Positions 44,326-57,125 of a DNA stretch of 64,000 bases are shown here, piece by piece. Origin of the DNA: Takakia lepidozioides (Eukaryota; Streptophyta; Takakiopsida; Takakiales; Takakiaceae). A program made the position numbers and the translations under genes. The stretch covers positions 77,915,053 to 77,979,052 of the forward strand of contig CM060732.1 of assembly GCA_030704615.1 (NCBI GenBank), given 5' to 3'. Every line of letters starts with the position of its first letter. Position 1 is the first letter of the stretch. A model generated the notes under the pieces. That model saw only the letters and a list, made by a program, of their open reading frames with translations, made no database searches and had not been told where the DNA came from.

Positions 44326-46064
44326 TGCATGGATAAAATATAAAAATAGGAATTAAAAATGTGCTTCCTCCCCTGTCTCCTTAAGAAAAAAAAGAGTTCT
44401 ACCATCACTGACTATGGTGCACTGTTTTATTTCTTCACTTTTCCAAAATCGCCACAAAGGCTACACGTAAATTCTACCCAATGCCCATGTGGCGAGAATA
44501 ACGAGGTGGCAGGGTTGGAAAAGTGGCTAAAACAGGTGTCAAATTTTAACAGGTCCAAGTAGGAAAATTCTGGCTCCTGATATTTAACCATTGGCGCTGT
44601 TTTTGATTTTTACTCCCATAATTCCTTTATAAAAGTAGCAGACCCCTTTTTCCATGTAGAAATCTGGCAATTTTTCGCCAGATTTAAAAACATTGCTACG
44701 GTGTGTGTGCCTTCATGGTGTACCTCTGGGGTTTTAATTTTTTTCCCCTCAAAGTTCTTAAAAAAGTGAGGTAATCGTCCCTTACAGTTAAATGGTATTG
44801 CAAGGGACAATTACCCCATATCCATTTTTGCACAGTTGATCCTGGGCTCAAATCCAGATAAGGCCATATGGGATACCTTCAGACAGAAGACTATACATAG
44901 CATGTCACGTGGGTCGGCCCCACTGTACTCTCCAGATACCGGCTAAGAACAATTAATTAAAAAAGTAAATTGAAATATAAAAGACAAAGAGATGTAGAAA
45001 GGTGGCTTGTGACTTCATCCGTTGTCGACAGGAAGCATGGATGGAAAGAGCATGGACGGATGGAAAGAGCTTCAGCTCCGGGATGAGAACAGAGACGTGA
45101 TACCTGTTGTGTATGTATTGGACGGTGTTCGTATATACGTATACGCCTTCGTGGTCGCATGGCGGTGCAGCTTACCGCGATGGCGTGCTGAGCTGAATTG
45201 TGGAAGGACGAGGTTTTCTTCGCATGCGGGTGCCGCTTTGAGCTCACCTCGGTACGTTCCTGTTCTCAGAAAATTGTAGTGAAGCGGTTTCGGGTGGACT
45301 TTTTTGACTCCTTGTTGTTTTTATCTTTGGAGAGAACAGTTGTAGGATTGCATTGACTGCGTGGAGGATTGAGAGAGAGAGAGAGAGAGAGAGAGATGTC
45401 TTTAAATTGAAAAGGGAAAATAGTTTCGGGAGACCACGTATGTAAAGGTAGAACTGGGTTTTGTTGTGGGTAAGCATGGTCTATATAGCAGGCAGTTTTC
45501 CCTTCTGGAACTGCTTGGCACTCCATGTTTTTCCCTGTTCAATTTGCAGCAATTAGCTGAAGCTGGAGCTCACTTGAAGTGATAGTGAGAAGTATGGGGA
45601 TCACAAGAATTCTGTTAGATGTCTCTCTCCTACAAGACAGAGCGGAATGGAACCGACAAAAATCATCGATCAATTCGACGAGTAGCTGAACAAATCGGAT
45701 TGTGACATTGTGTTTGACGTGACTGCAATGTCTTTCTTTCTCTTTCTCTCTCTATTCCCCAATTATGGCAGGCAGTGAGCTAAGTTGAGGAAATGTGAAA
45801 TGTGAGATGTGAATGTCCAATTATGTATCTCAACAACTGCGTCCCGGGTCATGCTAACCCCAACAACTGCATCCTTGCATTGGGAGTCCCTACCCTTTTA
45901 AGTCACTAACGTTACGCTCTCTATTAAAGTTAAGCGAATTTGAATTTGCTGTTGCTGCACCACTCTTAGCAGCAGCATTTTCCTAGAATCTCACAACCAC
46001 TGTCCTTAAAGTCTTGTCCTTTTTTATCATCTTTTGGAGGAACCCATTTTGATCTTCTTTTTCC
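44326..46064. other. upstream region of TPR/HMA gene
   Basis: No gene is supported. A GA dinucleotide tract at 45370-45396 and CT-rich runs at about 45730-45755 lie 300-700 bp upstream of the next start codon. In plants GA tracts can act as GAGA-type promoter elements, so a regulatory role is possible. Confidence 0.5.
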
Positions 46065-49000
46065 ATGATCGCTTGTGCAGTTTATGGGCACAAGATACAA
46101 GTTAGCCCAAGAAAACTGGGTTTCGAAGTTCAGTCATTTCCTGGCGCCCTTTGCAAGTCTTTGAGATCTGGTGGTAGTTCGAAGAGAATGTTCAGTGAGA
46201 GAATACAGCTCTGTACGACTTCGAAGGATTTGAAATACAGAACTGTATGTCCAATTAGGGGAGTGTGACAATGCTGGCGGGCTCCCCACCTGAAGACATT
46301 TCCTATTGAGTGCATATACAAAGAACTTGTGTAATATTATCACGTCTGGCATACGGGCGATCAGGGACATGATGATCTCGCTAAATCGGAAAGGATTTGC
46401 AGGTGGTCGGTTGGAGAATTGAGAAGTTTTGAAAAATCTCAATTTCCTTCCGAGATCTCAACCTCTTATTTCGACATAGGTAACTTCTTAGTTGGAGTTT
46501 GGTTACCAGGAGACACCATTCACCTTTGAGAGAATGTGGTTTTTTCCGGCTATGGGATCCCTGTCACGCTGCTATAGGGAATGCCAAAGATCCAAGGGTG
46601 TGTTCTCATATGAGAATTTTGAGTCTTGGGGTCCTTCAATGCCGGTTGCCATTTTTGCTGGCTTCATTACTGCGTATGTCTGGGTACGAGTGAAGCCGCT
46701 TGTTACTGAGCATCCAGATGAAAGACAGATAACTGATAGTCAGGACTTCAAAGAGGTGAGGGCATTCTTCAAATGGTTATATGATCATGTGGCCGAGATA
46801 TGGTATGCGTCGCCCTGGCCATTTACAAAGAGGAGCACCCCGGAGGGAAAAAGGAATAGGGAAAATGAACACACTGTTTTGGAAGCAGAGAGAATGTCAA
46901 AAGAAGGTGAGGACCTTTTGCTGTCCAAAGGAATCACAGATGGAGCAACGAAGCCACTCTCGACTGAGACTGTCTTGGGGACCGTGGCGTTCAAGAAACA
47001 TATTGCGAAAGATGATGTGGACAAACTCAAGCAGAAGCTCAATGACATGAGTAATGGGCCAGTCCACCATGTCGTAGAGTCTTCCACACTTTTGCAAACG
47101 AGGCTTCCCATAACTGCTGACCTTTTAACGGAGGCAATGGAGCTTGCAAAGGATGGAATTGAGTTTGACAAACAGTGCACCCTGCAGCTGGGGAGCTGGG
47201 GGATCATTTTGCAAAGAGGTGAGAACTTGAAACGGGAAGATCTCCGTAGATCAGCTTCCAGACATGTTACAACTAAAGCATACCCCAACTTATGGGTTAA
47301 GCCTAAATCAGCTTCACTCAGATACCCAGATAGGTCAACATTCCTTGAATTATGGTTGGCTTGCTCAAGGTGCTCATTTCCTGAGTGTTTGATGTGACAA
47401 GGATTTCCTTCAACCTCAATTTATTTGACTACATTGGCCACAGTTTTGCATTGACTGCAGAAAACAAGGTCGAGTTACTTAAATTTCAAGGTGGCCACGT
47501 GCCAGTACTGTTGGGTGCAACCCGTGAAGCAGGTATAGTTCATACATCTCTCTTCATGTAGCAGTCACTTTAAGTGCAAGTGAATGGAAAAGAGCCAAAG
47601 TATCTGCTTCCTATGATTAATGGACCTTGAAGTGAATCGTCCTCAATATGAAATAAAGCATACATGAATGGAAGTCTTTGTTAAATTGGCAAGAATGAAT
47701 GCTAACTGTTGTAAATTACCAAATTCTATAAGAGGGGCATGGTATCCTTTGCATAATATGTGAACTTTTCTGTGTTCATTGTTCGTATCAGAATGTACCC
47801 ATAAGACGTCGTTTTCAATAGACTTGTGGCCATAGACCCGCCGCCAGTTTGGGCAGAACAAAAGGGAACAGATACTCCTCTTGTGAGGGGCTTACTCGGT
47901 AGTGTGACTTACCATTATACAGACAATTAGTTCGGGTTTTCCCTCTAGAAAGCCCTTCACACAGGCATCACCTTACTGTGTGTGAGCTGCCCAGCAATTA
48001 GACCCCAACAGGGCCAGGGCTTTAGACTCAGCCTCAAGATTTTCAAAGTTGGTGAACAGAGGTGCGTGGACAATGTTCTTGATGTTCCTGAAGAGGGTCA
48101 CTCTCTGGTGAGACTATCCCAGACAATGTATCCGAAAGTGGATGTTGTCTTCAAGCTGCCCGCACATTGGGCAATTACAATCTCCTCTTCCTTCCTGAAT
48201 CTGTTTAATTGTTCAAAGGTAGGCGTCCCGCTCTAAATTTAAATTTCAGTCTAGTGCCGTGGGTCGGTAGGCCCTTGAGATCATCCTTAAGGTCCTCGCC
48301 TATGGCACAGACTGGAAACAAGTTCAGGGAAGTTGTATGCCTAACTTCATTTTCATCGGACAGTCTTTGGGCATCCGTCATGGCATTAGACACTGCAACC
48401 TCTAGGTCGGCTTCATCTAGCAGGATCAGATCTTCTGGGCTAATATTCAGATACTTGAAGATCGCTTCTGCCCTCTTCCGTCAGGACTTAGCCTGCTTAA
48501 CAGGACGGTGACTGGTCTTGCTTTGAAGAAACAGCAATTAGCTTAGGGTATGTGATTCAAATGACCTCACCATCTGACCTTGAACTCATCACTTCTACAG
48601 CTTAAGGGAGGTATGCCAAACTCGCCCTGAACAGCCATGTTAGCTGTTCTAGATATTCTCTCTTTGAGCACCGCAATCTGAATAGATTCTAGAGATTTAG
48701 CATGGTTAGAGTTATCTGCCCACACGGCAGATGCGCACTCCAAGGCAGGCAAAGCATGGTCCTAATTAAAAACCTCTGCAGTGGAAAAATGCAGGGAGGC
48801 CCAAAGCTTTGTGTTTAGCTGTTTGAACCACTTTCTGTGTATGCTACTCCCATTTGCAACTGGAAGAAAACCCAACGCCAAGATATGTGTAGGAAAGGAG
48901 CAGAAGGATCTCTTGACTCACCCACGCCCATTTGAGATCCCCACCTCCTTTCCCATGCACTTTGAAAGCCACCACTGATGATGGCAGGGTTTACCAAGCA

Positions 49001-52000
49001 TAGGTGTGGTAGGAATGCTTTGGAGACCGATGAGCAAATGCTGTGGAGGGGTGGAGCCCAACTACATCACGTTTTTGGCTTAGAGCCTCCATGGGTCAAA
49101 AGTACCTCTTCACGCAATGAATAACTCCTGAAAATTGGATTGGGTATCTCCTAGGCCTGCCAAGTCATCAGCAAACATAAGGGCAGAAATGGTGGCATGA
49201 CCCACCTTTAACCCAAACCCCTCATTTCCACATCTTGAAGTAACTGATTAATGAAAACATTGAAGAGCAGTGGGGAGGGAGTACAGCCTTGAGCTACACC
49301 TTGGTCAATATCAAAGAAGTTAGATGGTTCAGAGAAAGACAAAAATATGGTTTGGGGGTTTCAGCTACGACATTTTTTACATCATCTGTGGTAGCGAGCT
49401 AATGGAGGAGAGATGAGATGATTTTATTGTGTACCCTTGATTCAGGCTGTGCTGAAGATCTGAGCTTGTGCTACTTATTTACAGAATTGAAAGTTCTACT
49501 GCTAATGCCCTCATGTTTTGGCCTGCATTTTGACCAGAGCAAGAGCTGAGAGTGGAGGGCCTTTTCCTGGAAGGTGTACAGATGTGGGCTGCAACAGTGG
49601 ACAAAAGTGTGCCGTTGACAAACAAATCTCTGATAAAAGTACTTATCTGGTATCTAGCCATTTGTCTACTGGTGTGACAATGTATAGACGCGTGTCTAAA
49701 AGCTTAACACTCAAGGGGCTGTAATGCTCATCTTTGAGATCAATCAAATGTGTGTGCCACATAGAGAGCTGTTTCTATGTGTCTATATGCTCAACTTAAA
49801 CCCTGGTGGGTGTGCACCACAAAAGGCCCCGGGAGGGTTAGTTTCCCGTGGGGTCAATGGCCATAAGGCTATGGCAAGCCAACCTTTGCAGGGAATGGCA
49901 CGAGTACATTCTATATGCTCAACTTGCCATCATTGTGGAACATGTATGTTACAGGGTGGGTTTGCCCATGACCAAGGGGCAGGATGGATGGACGTGCTTT
50001 TTGTGATAGAGCCTCCCAAGTTTGATGATGCTTCAATGCTCTATGCAATGAAAAGTGTGGAGTTCGAAGGAAGGTCACTGAGTCTGCGGAGTGGTTTCAT
50101 TCCTACTGGCCCCCGCCAACGAAAACTTCGAAATATGGGTACGTGCCTGGTTTTTTATTTTTTCTTTTCTCTTTTGCCCTGTTTGAAGGATTGATAAGTA
50201 GTATCCTCCAAATTCAAAGTGTGTATTTAAACCTTTTTGAGTTTAAGAGCTTACCTTCCAGAAGCCAGACACACCTGGCAGAGATTCTAGATTTTTTCTT
50301 CCCCTAGCCTTGTGACCATAGACCCCGTTAGGACTTTTTGCTGGAATAACAGGAAGAGTGGAGGGAGGAGAGAAAAATAGGAGGAGATAATGAGAGAAAG
50401 AGAGGGAAGAGTTAATGATAACACCCCTTTCATGCTAATTAAGAGTGGTGGCCTCAAATTCTCACTCCCTGTTCCACATTAATGCACTCCCACTGTTTTA
50501 AGGTATCTTCTCTCAGCTAACTTACGGGTCTGCTATTAAGAGTCCAGATTTCAGAAAGCCACAGTTTTTTTTTCTTCTGACACTACCATCAGTCTTCGTG
50601 TGGAGAGGAAGTCAACTGTCAATCATTTGTTTTTCGTTTTGACCCCAGAAGTATTTGTCCTTGCTAACACCACATGTTCCTGTGACAGAAACGTCAAGTG
50701 TTTATTTCCTGGCAGCAATAGTTGTGGTGATTGTTATGTTGCCCAAAAGTTTCTGGTGGCCTATTTTCGGGAAGGTCCTCCTACCTCTTTTGCAGCTTGT
50801 AGCAATGGCTGCAGGCTGGGTGTTATGTCGGTACTTGTTGCTTGGAGAGTGGCCTGTTGAGAGGTAAGGTTCTTTCTGACATTTCTCTCTCCTGTTCAGA
50901 TGTACACAACATGCATTGAACTAGTATTAGAGTCCATAATGTATTGTGGTATCGAACTCTATAACAGTGCCATGAAATTGGCATGCACATAGCAGGGTTG
51001 GATTTTAGCTAAGGTTCACATTGAAGCGGTAAGTCCTGCAAATTTTTCACCAGTGTAAGTTGTAGCAATTGACCAGTGAGAGGTCACCACTGACAATTTT
51101 GAATGGTTAATACTTAGTTAAATGAAGATGATAAAACCATTTGAATTGTTATATTAAAGGTATGGCAAGCTCGTACAAGTATTTGGTGTCAAAGGGTTCT
51201 GTTGGGTTCCGCTTTCTTCCCAGGTACATTATCTGCAGATATTGTTTGATGTAAACAGTTGGATACCGATTATTATTTGGTGCCCTTCAAAAGCGAGGAT
51301 TAAGACATCAACAAGTGAAGGCCGTGGATTATTTCCCACATCCACTCCGATGGTGTCACAAACTTCTCTTTACCATGGGAAGTTCTCAAGGTCCCAACTT
51401 ACAATGGTCACACTTTGCCTAATGCCAAGCAGTTGCTTTGTCTCCACAGAAAGGAGGAACCACTGATGGAGATGGGAAACTTGCGGTGGTCAGATGATTC
51501 AATCGAAACGCCGGTGGACAGGTGAGATGTCATATGCAGTACCTTCATGCATTATTTTTGAGCAGTATCCTGAATATAGCAGACACCACTTGTCAAGCTG
51601 TGCTGTATGCCCGATAATTTGTGTAAGGCATTGTTGGACGCTGGCAATAATTGAGAAGATTGTACTAATTGGCTGTTAATTGTGAACATTAGCTATGTCA
51701 AAACTGTTATGGCAGATCCCATGGGATGGAAACCATCTCACAGAACGAAGTTGTAACGCCCACAGTTTCCAAAGTTGTGTGAAAGAATGTACTCATAAGA
51801 CGTTGTTTGCCGTAGCCTTGTGGCCATTGACCCCGCGCCCAGTTTGAGCGGAACACAAAGGGACAGAACCTACCTCTGTCAGGGGCTGACGTCGGTAGTA
51901 AGACTTACCTTGATATAGAACATTGATCCGGGTTTTCCAGATATCCTCAAGAAATCCCTTCACACAAGCATCAATCTGCTGTGTGTGGTTTGCCCAATAA

Positions 52001-55000
52001 GTAGGCCCCAGAAGGGCCGGGGCTTTTGGCTCAGCCTCGAGACTTTCAAAGTTGGTAAACAGAGGTACAGGCACAATTCCCTTGATAGATTTGAGGAGAG
52101 CGTCTCTCTGGTGAGAGAACCCCGGACAATGAATCAGGAAATGAATGTTGTCTTCGGGTTGCCCACCCAACAGGCAATTGCACTCTCCAAAGTTGTGTGA
52201 AAGAGACGAAGAGAGAGAGGGAGGGAGAAAGAAAGAAGAAATGAAATGAATGAAATGGAACTTTATAAGAAAGAAATGAAATGATACTTTATAACGTGGT
52301 GGAAAGCTCAAAGAGCTTATGGGACAAGAGAAAGCATGAAAGGAGAAAGATAGTGGGGCCCGCAGCCCAAAAACAACGATTTTTGAAAGGATTGTCTAAG
52401 AGTCAACGCCTCATGCTTTCTGATCCTCATAATGAAAGACCTCTGTGAGAGATTGGGAAAGAGAGCAACTTTAAAGCCTAGATTGGAAATAACTTGTCTG
52501 TAAACATAGTTTAGAGAAAAACACAAGAATACCACATCCAGCCACTAACAACTGCCCCCAGCTCGAACAGCTTCCAACAGGACGATGAATTGGAACAAAG
52601 AAAGAAGGAAAGAAAGAAACTTTATAATGTCTGCGGAAAGCTCGAAGAGCTTATGCGACAAAGGATGGTAGAGAAAAAGAGAGGGGGGCCCCAAACCATC
52701 AGCCACCACAACCAGAAAAAGTACTCGTAGGACTAAGCTTCATACAAGTATGTTTGAGTAACAAATAAACATTAAGATGCGGTGATATGGTGACTAACAT
52801 GTGTGCTTGACCTCAATGGCAGTGGTTTGAAGATTGAAGGTGGTGGCCTTAGAAAACCACCGTCTCAGAGGTTGGAGAAACAGCTAAATGACAGCAAGCA
52901 CAGATTGCAGGCGCCGCCATTTGCAGAGTATCATGCAGAGTATTGGAAGAAGGGGTTGGAAGATATGGATCGGGCAGTGGAGCTTGATCCTCACAATGAC
53001 CTCCCCTTGAGGTATTTGTCATCCTAGAGGCTGCTTTTTGATGCAGTCTTTCTATGGGAATAGCAAGGATACATACCAGAATATTCACACATTACAGAGT
53101 GGATGGATGATTGATGTTCCTATTGCCTGATCTGTTGGCTATGTCGTACCCTGTTGTGGAGGTTAAAACATCCCTTCTTACAACAATTTGTTTGGACAGG
53201 ATTCGGGGTTGCATCAAGGGGTTGTCATTGGATTACCAGGGAGCTATCATGGATTTGAACAGCGCTCTTGAACTCAGAAAGGACAGCAGTATCTTCCCGG
53301 CATTTGTTGAGAGAGGTGTTTTTAAGTTTTTGCGGGGTGACTATGACGGAGCGTTTGTAGATTTCAACGAGGCCATCCATCAAGGCCCAGAGCAGTTGTC
53401 GGAAGTCAGCAGGCTTCGAAACTCAGTAAAAAAGGTTGGCCTGTCTGTCATTATGAGGAACACTCCCCTGAAATAACGGTTACAATTATAATGATGTATC
53501 CCTCTTTGGGAGATTCTGGAGTACACTCAATGCAATGGGGACATGTTTTCTGAGTGAGAGAGATATCACCAACTGGGTGGTTGTGTCTAGTGGGGCTAGT
53601 GACGACACATTAATTGGCAATCTGCTAGGTCTTGTGTACCTTTCCATTCAAACAGGATAATTGGCAGAATCTGTCTCTCACACCAGCTGATCTGCACGAA
53701 ACACTTGTCTGAGCGACAAATTGGAAACTTGTTGTTTCTCTTTTGTGTTTCTACTTTGGACAGACTGTCCCATATTTTGTTGGGTCCTCCTGTAGACGTA
53801 ATGAATTTCTTTCTCCTTGCTTCTCCCTTTGCTTTCAGTGTACACTCTCAAAATTTTAACTTTTGTGCATTTACCAAGTTCTGACTATCCCAGTTTGAAA
53901 CAAGGAGTTTTACTTATTGGGATGGAGAAGAACTCCAGAGGCTACTACGAATTCAGCCTGATCTGTTTAATGGTTTCAGGAATGATGTCAGGGGCTGGTA
54001 CACTTATGTTTGTTAAGATAGTTTTGTGTATGTCTGTGGGTAGATTCTGGAGGACAAGGAGGAACTGGTCAAACTTAGAGCACAAATTGGGGAGCTGCAG
54101 TTTGAGTCAGCTGAGCTACGACTCGCATCTAGAAAAGTACAGGAAGACGTGAGCCAGGAAACGGAAGTTGCAGAGCATTTGCCACCATTCCAGGTAGCTA
54201 TTTGAAGGTCCTTGGTATTGTATATATATTCGAAGAAATTTCATGGTCGGTGATTCAATCTCTCTCTTCCCTTGTAGGTGCAGCTAAGGGCCGATTGGAT
54301 TTCTCTGTCTCCTGTTTGCGTTGGTGTATGGATGCAAGAGAAAAGATTTGTACATACATAGCAGAGTAAATTGCATTGGTCTTTTGGGATGATCATGGTT
54401 GGCCTTATCATTTGAGAATGGTTGATCAACATCCTATTTTAGTTTGGATAACAGTCAAATTCCTGTCCTGTAGGCACTTTCAAAAATATGCCAATGACAC
54501 CAAGCCATGGAGTTGTGACAATAGTTGTGATGCATAGTATGAACAAGGCAGAGCCTCTTCTTAATATAATTTTTTCCATATGTGTGCAGAGAGTGGACCT
54601 ACAATATAACAGTCTGTGCTGCGAGAGATGCATTGCGAAAGTCAAGGGTGCCCTCATTAACATGCCTGGTAGCTGCCCTATCCTCTCGTAACTCTTAAAG
54701 TTCTAGCTGCAGTAGTCTACTTTTCTGATCAATTAGGTGAACTTCTTCTGGATCGAATGCTAAGTGTGCCTGAAATTACCTCAAAACTGTTACCTTCGAG
54801 TAGTTATTGCTGAGCTCGAAACACTCTGAACAAAGCCAACCTGATCTTTTCATGGGGACAGTGCTATAGATACAGAGAAATTGCAGTTTGCTGGAGCACT
54901 TTAAAACATTGCATTTTTTTGGACTCCCCATCAGAGTGACTGGCTATACTATCATAGCTTGCAAACTTGGGTTCTCTCTTATTTGATTGCCAGACAGTGG

Positions 55001-55276
55001 TCAAAATGGACACGACTTTTTAATTGAGTTTGGTGCTGATTGTCAGGTGTGGAGTCCATTTCTGTGGACATGTATACCAACAGAGTTAGTGTCACAGGCT
55101 ATGCTCCGTCTCTCAAGCTGCTGGAAGTTGCCACGAGGATCTCTCCGACCAAGATGATCACTCTTTTACCCCAAGCAGCTGAAATCAGGTCCGACCCAGA
55201 ACCAGAGCCCAGACCCATGTTACCATACGCCACCCAAGGGATACCACAGGAAAGCCCAAAGAATCTTGAATTTTGA
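46065..55276 (+). CDS. membrane protein with TPR and HMA domains
   Basis: This is a ten-exon gene: 46065-46262, 46510-47218, 49983-50138, 50689-50863, 51450-51521, 52823-53011, 53200-53434, 54044-54193, 54590-54668, 55047-55276. All introns have GT and AG ends and every phase agrees, giving 730 residues and a TGA. Residues 1-66 are basic, Ser-rich and poor in acids, as in plastid or mitochondrial transit peptides. A hydrophobic segment lies at about 110-128 (VAIFAGFITAYVWV) and two more at about 357-405 (FLAAIVVVIVMLP and after). Two or three TPR-like repeats follow at about 470-565 (DYQGAIMDLNSALEL, GDYDGAFVDFNEAI), then a coiled-coil-like exon (579-628) and a C-terminal HMA fold (about 630-685) with a CERC metal-type motif. 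I infer an organelle-membrane scaffold with a metal-binding tail; no named family is recognised. Introns 2, 3 and 5 hold LINE debris. Confidence 0.8.
47775..49420 (-). mobile_element. LINE remnant in intron 2, minus strand
   Basis: Read on the minus strand, broken frames give QGCTPSPLLFNVFINQLL and LMFADDLAGL (about 49290-49150), the B/C boxes of a non-LTR reverse transcriptase. Further downstream come PALECASAVWADNS (about 48750-48710) and a C-terminal segment with FTNFENLEAES (about 48050). The frames are badly shifted, so this is an old remnant. It lies antisense in the 2.8 kb intron 2 of the TPR/HMA gene. Confidence 0.7.
49845..49910 (+). mobile_element. short LINE 3' tail copy
   Basis: GGGGTCAATGGCCATAAGG, and GAGTACATTCT further on, match the minus-strand 3' tails of the LINE copies near 47.8 and 51.8 kb, but in plus orientation. 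Another fragment in minus orientation is at about 50318-50335 (GTGACCATAGACCCCG). Confidence 0.5.
51785..52260 (-). mobile_element. LINE 3' end in intron 5, minus strand
   Basis: A minus-strand frame reads CNCLLGGQPEDNIHFLIHCP, the C-x-C...H-x4-C knuckle typical of non-LTR retrotransposon C-termini. FTNFESLEAEPKAPALLG and WANHTQQIDACVKGFLEDIW follow. It is homologous to the end of the LINE at 47775-49420 and lies antisense in intron 5 of the TPR/HMA gene. Only the last ~150 codons and the tail are present. Confidence 0.7.
52270..52670. repeat. repeated CTTTATAA...AGCTC block
   Basis: Two related segments (about 52258-52330 and 52617-52665) share ACTTTATAA, GGAAAGCTC and AGAGCTTATG in order, set in GA-rich sequence. 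They are probably parts of the same LINE tail family. Confidence 0.45.
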
Positions 55277-57125
55277 CTACTGACTGCAACAGTAAGATGT
55301 TGAACAAGCTGGTAGCCTTTGACAAGCTAGTTCACTTTTTCTTTTCACATCTTGAAGAAGAAAACACACACCCAGAGAGACCCCAATTCATGAGTATGTG
55401 AGTGACGTCACTTGTCATGGGCTTATGTGTGGGCTGGAGGGGTATGTTAACAGTGACTATGTGATCATGAAGGGATCAATTCTCAGAAGCATCTGATGTA
55501 ATATATACTCTGGAAGACAGCAGATTGTGAGTGACAATTAATTCTCGTTGACATGACAAATCACAGCTCTTATAGGTAACTAATCTGTACAGTACAAGAG
55601 ATTTAGGCTACAGAAGTCAGTTGCTTTCAATTTGATATTTCTAGTGGATTTATTGGTGAGACAATGACTTGTAACCCCTTAGAACACACTTGGGGCATGA
55701 AATCCTATACAAAACAAACTGCATACAATAATCTATATGCACTCTTTTTGGTGCTGCAAGCATTGCTGCATGTAATATATTCACTCCTTGTTGCAGGCAT
55801 GATACTGGCTTAGGGGAAACTGTTTGCATCATGACAGCTTGTTATAGCTTTGAGGCTGTAAAGCCCATGTGTAGTTCACCTGATATGTGATTGGAACGGT
55901 TAGCATGTGTGGATGCTGGCCTTGAGATGACTCTCAGTAGAAACAGAGTGCCATAGGGTACCAGGCATGCACTTATTTTGACTGGTATGTGTTGTTCACC
56001 TTACACTTAATGAGAGTTATTCACACTTGCCTGTCAAAGTTGGTATAGTTTTTATTGCACAATACAGGGAAGGCAGATGACACGGTATAATTGTGGTGCT
56101 CCCAAAAGTCTTCTGCAAGGGATGAGGACTCATGGGTCACACCTTTTGATGGCAAGCACATCTGGCAGGGGAATTGTCTCCTCTGCATTTGTAGCAACTA
56201 TGTTATGTCCACTTTCCACCAGATACAGCACGTTGTTTGCAAAGGGACAACCCTGAAAAGAAACTAGTTGACAGTAGTTGAGGGTAACCCTGAAATAAAA
56301 ACTCCGGAAAGACAGAGAACTGGATTTGCGGGCATGACTTGCATTTAAGGATCTGGCCCACCTATTTGCTCATTCTACTAGACCAGCAGCATTGACTGAC
56401 ACACATGATCGATCACAGTAATAAATCTCACAGCAATGAATCTCTCCGCAATCTCAATTCCCATCCTGCTATGGCAGCCTAGAGAGGTGGGTCACATGCG
56501 TGACCAAGAGATACAGTACCGGGTCGGTAGGCAACACGGATTTGCAGGCCATGCCAATCTTCCTCAAAGTGATGCCAACAATTCCTTCTAACCCTCTAGA
56601 GTTTGGACTGTCAAACATCACTGCAAGGAGATACTCCCACTGCTAGATGCAGAAGGTTGGCAGCAATACCCTTTCTCTGACAAGACAATGATGTAAAACT
56701 TCAATTCTTAGTTACAAACCTCAGTCAATGCTCCCATAGAACCACGTGAGGTCTTGGAGATTCGAATGTTGCAGTTTACAGAGATCAAAATACCTACTCC
56801 CACTATCGAGACAGATGTCAACAGTCCGAATTCCTCGACAAGACAAGCTCTGGCGAGCACAGCAATCCACCAAACCCATCTGAGGCATTGGGAGACTTCC
56901 ATGGTTCATGGGTTCCCAGTCCCACTGCAAATCAACCGCCAAGAGATGCAACAGTTCCAGTTCACTGACAAGACAGGGATGCAAGACTTCAGCTTTGCAG
57001 TTACAATAAGCTCAGGCAAAGCAAGCAGCAGACAATGGGACCTTTCCACGGTTTGAGAATCCATGACCTCAGTAAGCTTAGGGGCTTATTAATCCGTCTT
57101 CTTCGCTGTGCACAACTGTGGATGA
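55277..57125. other. gene-free stretch
   Basis: This is the 3' flank of the TPR/HMA gene and the upstream region of the reductase gene. I see no exon or element. Short open frames near 56.7-57.05 kb lack signatures. Confidence 0.55.
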
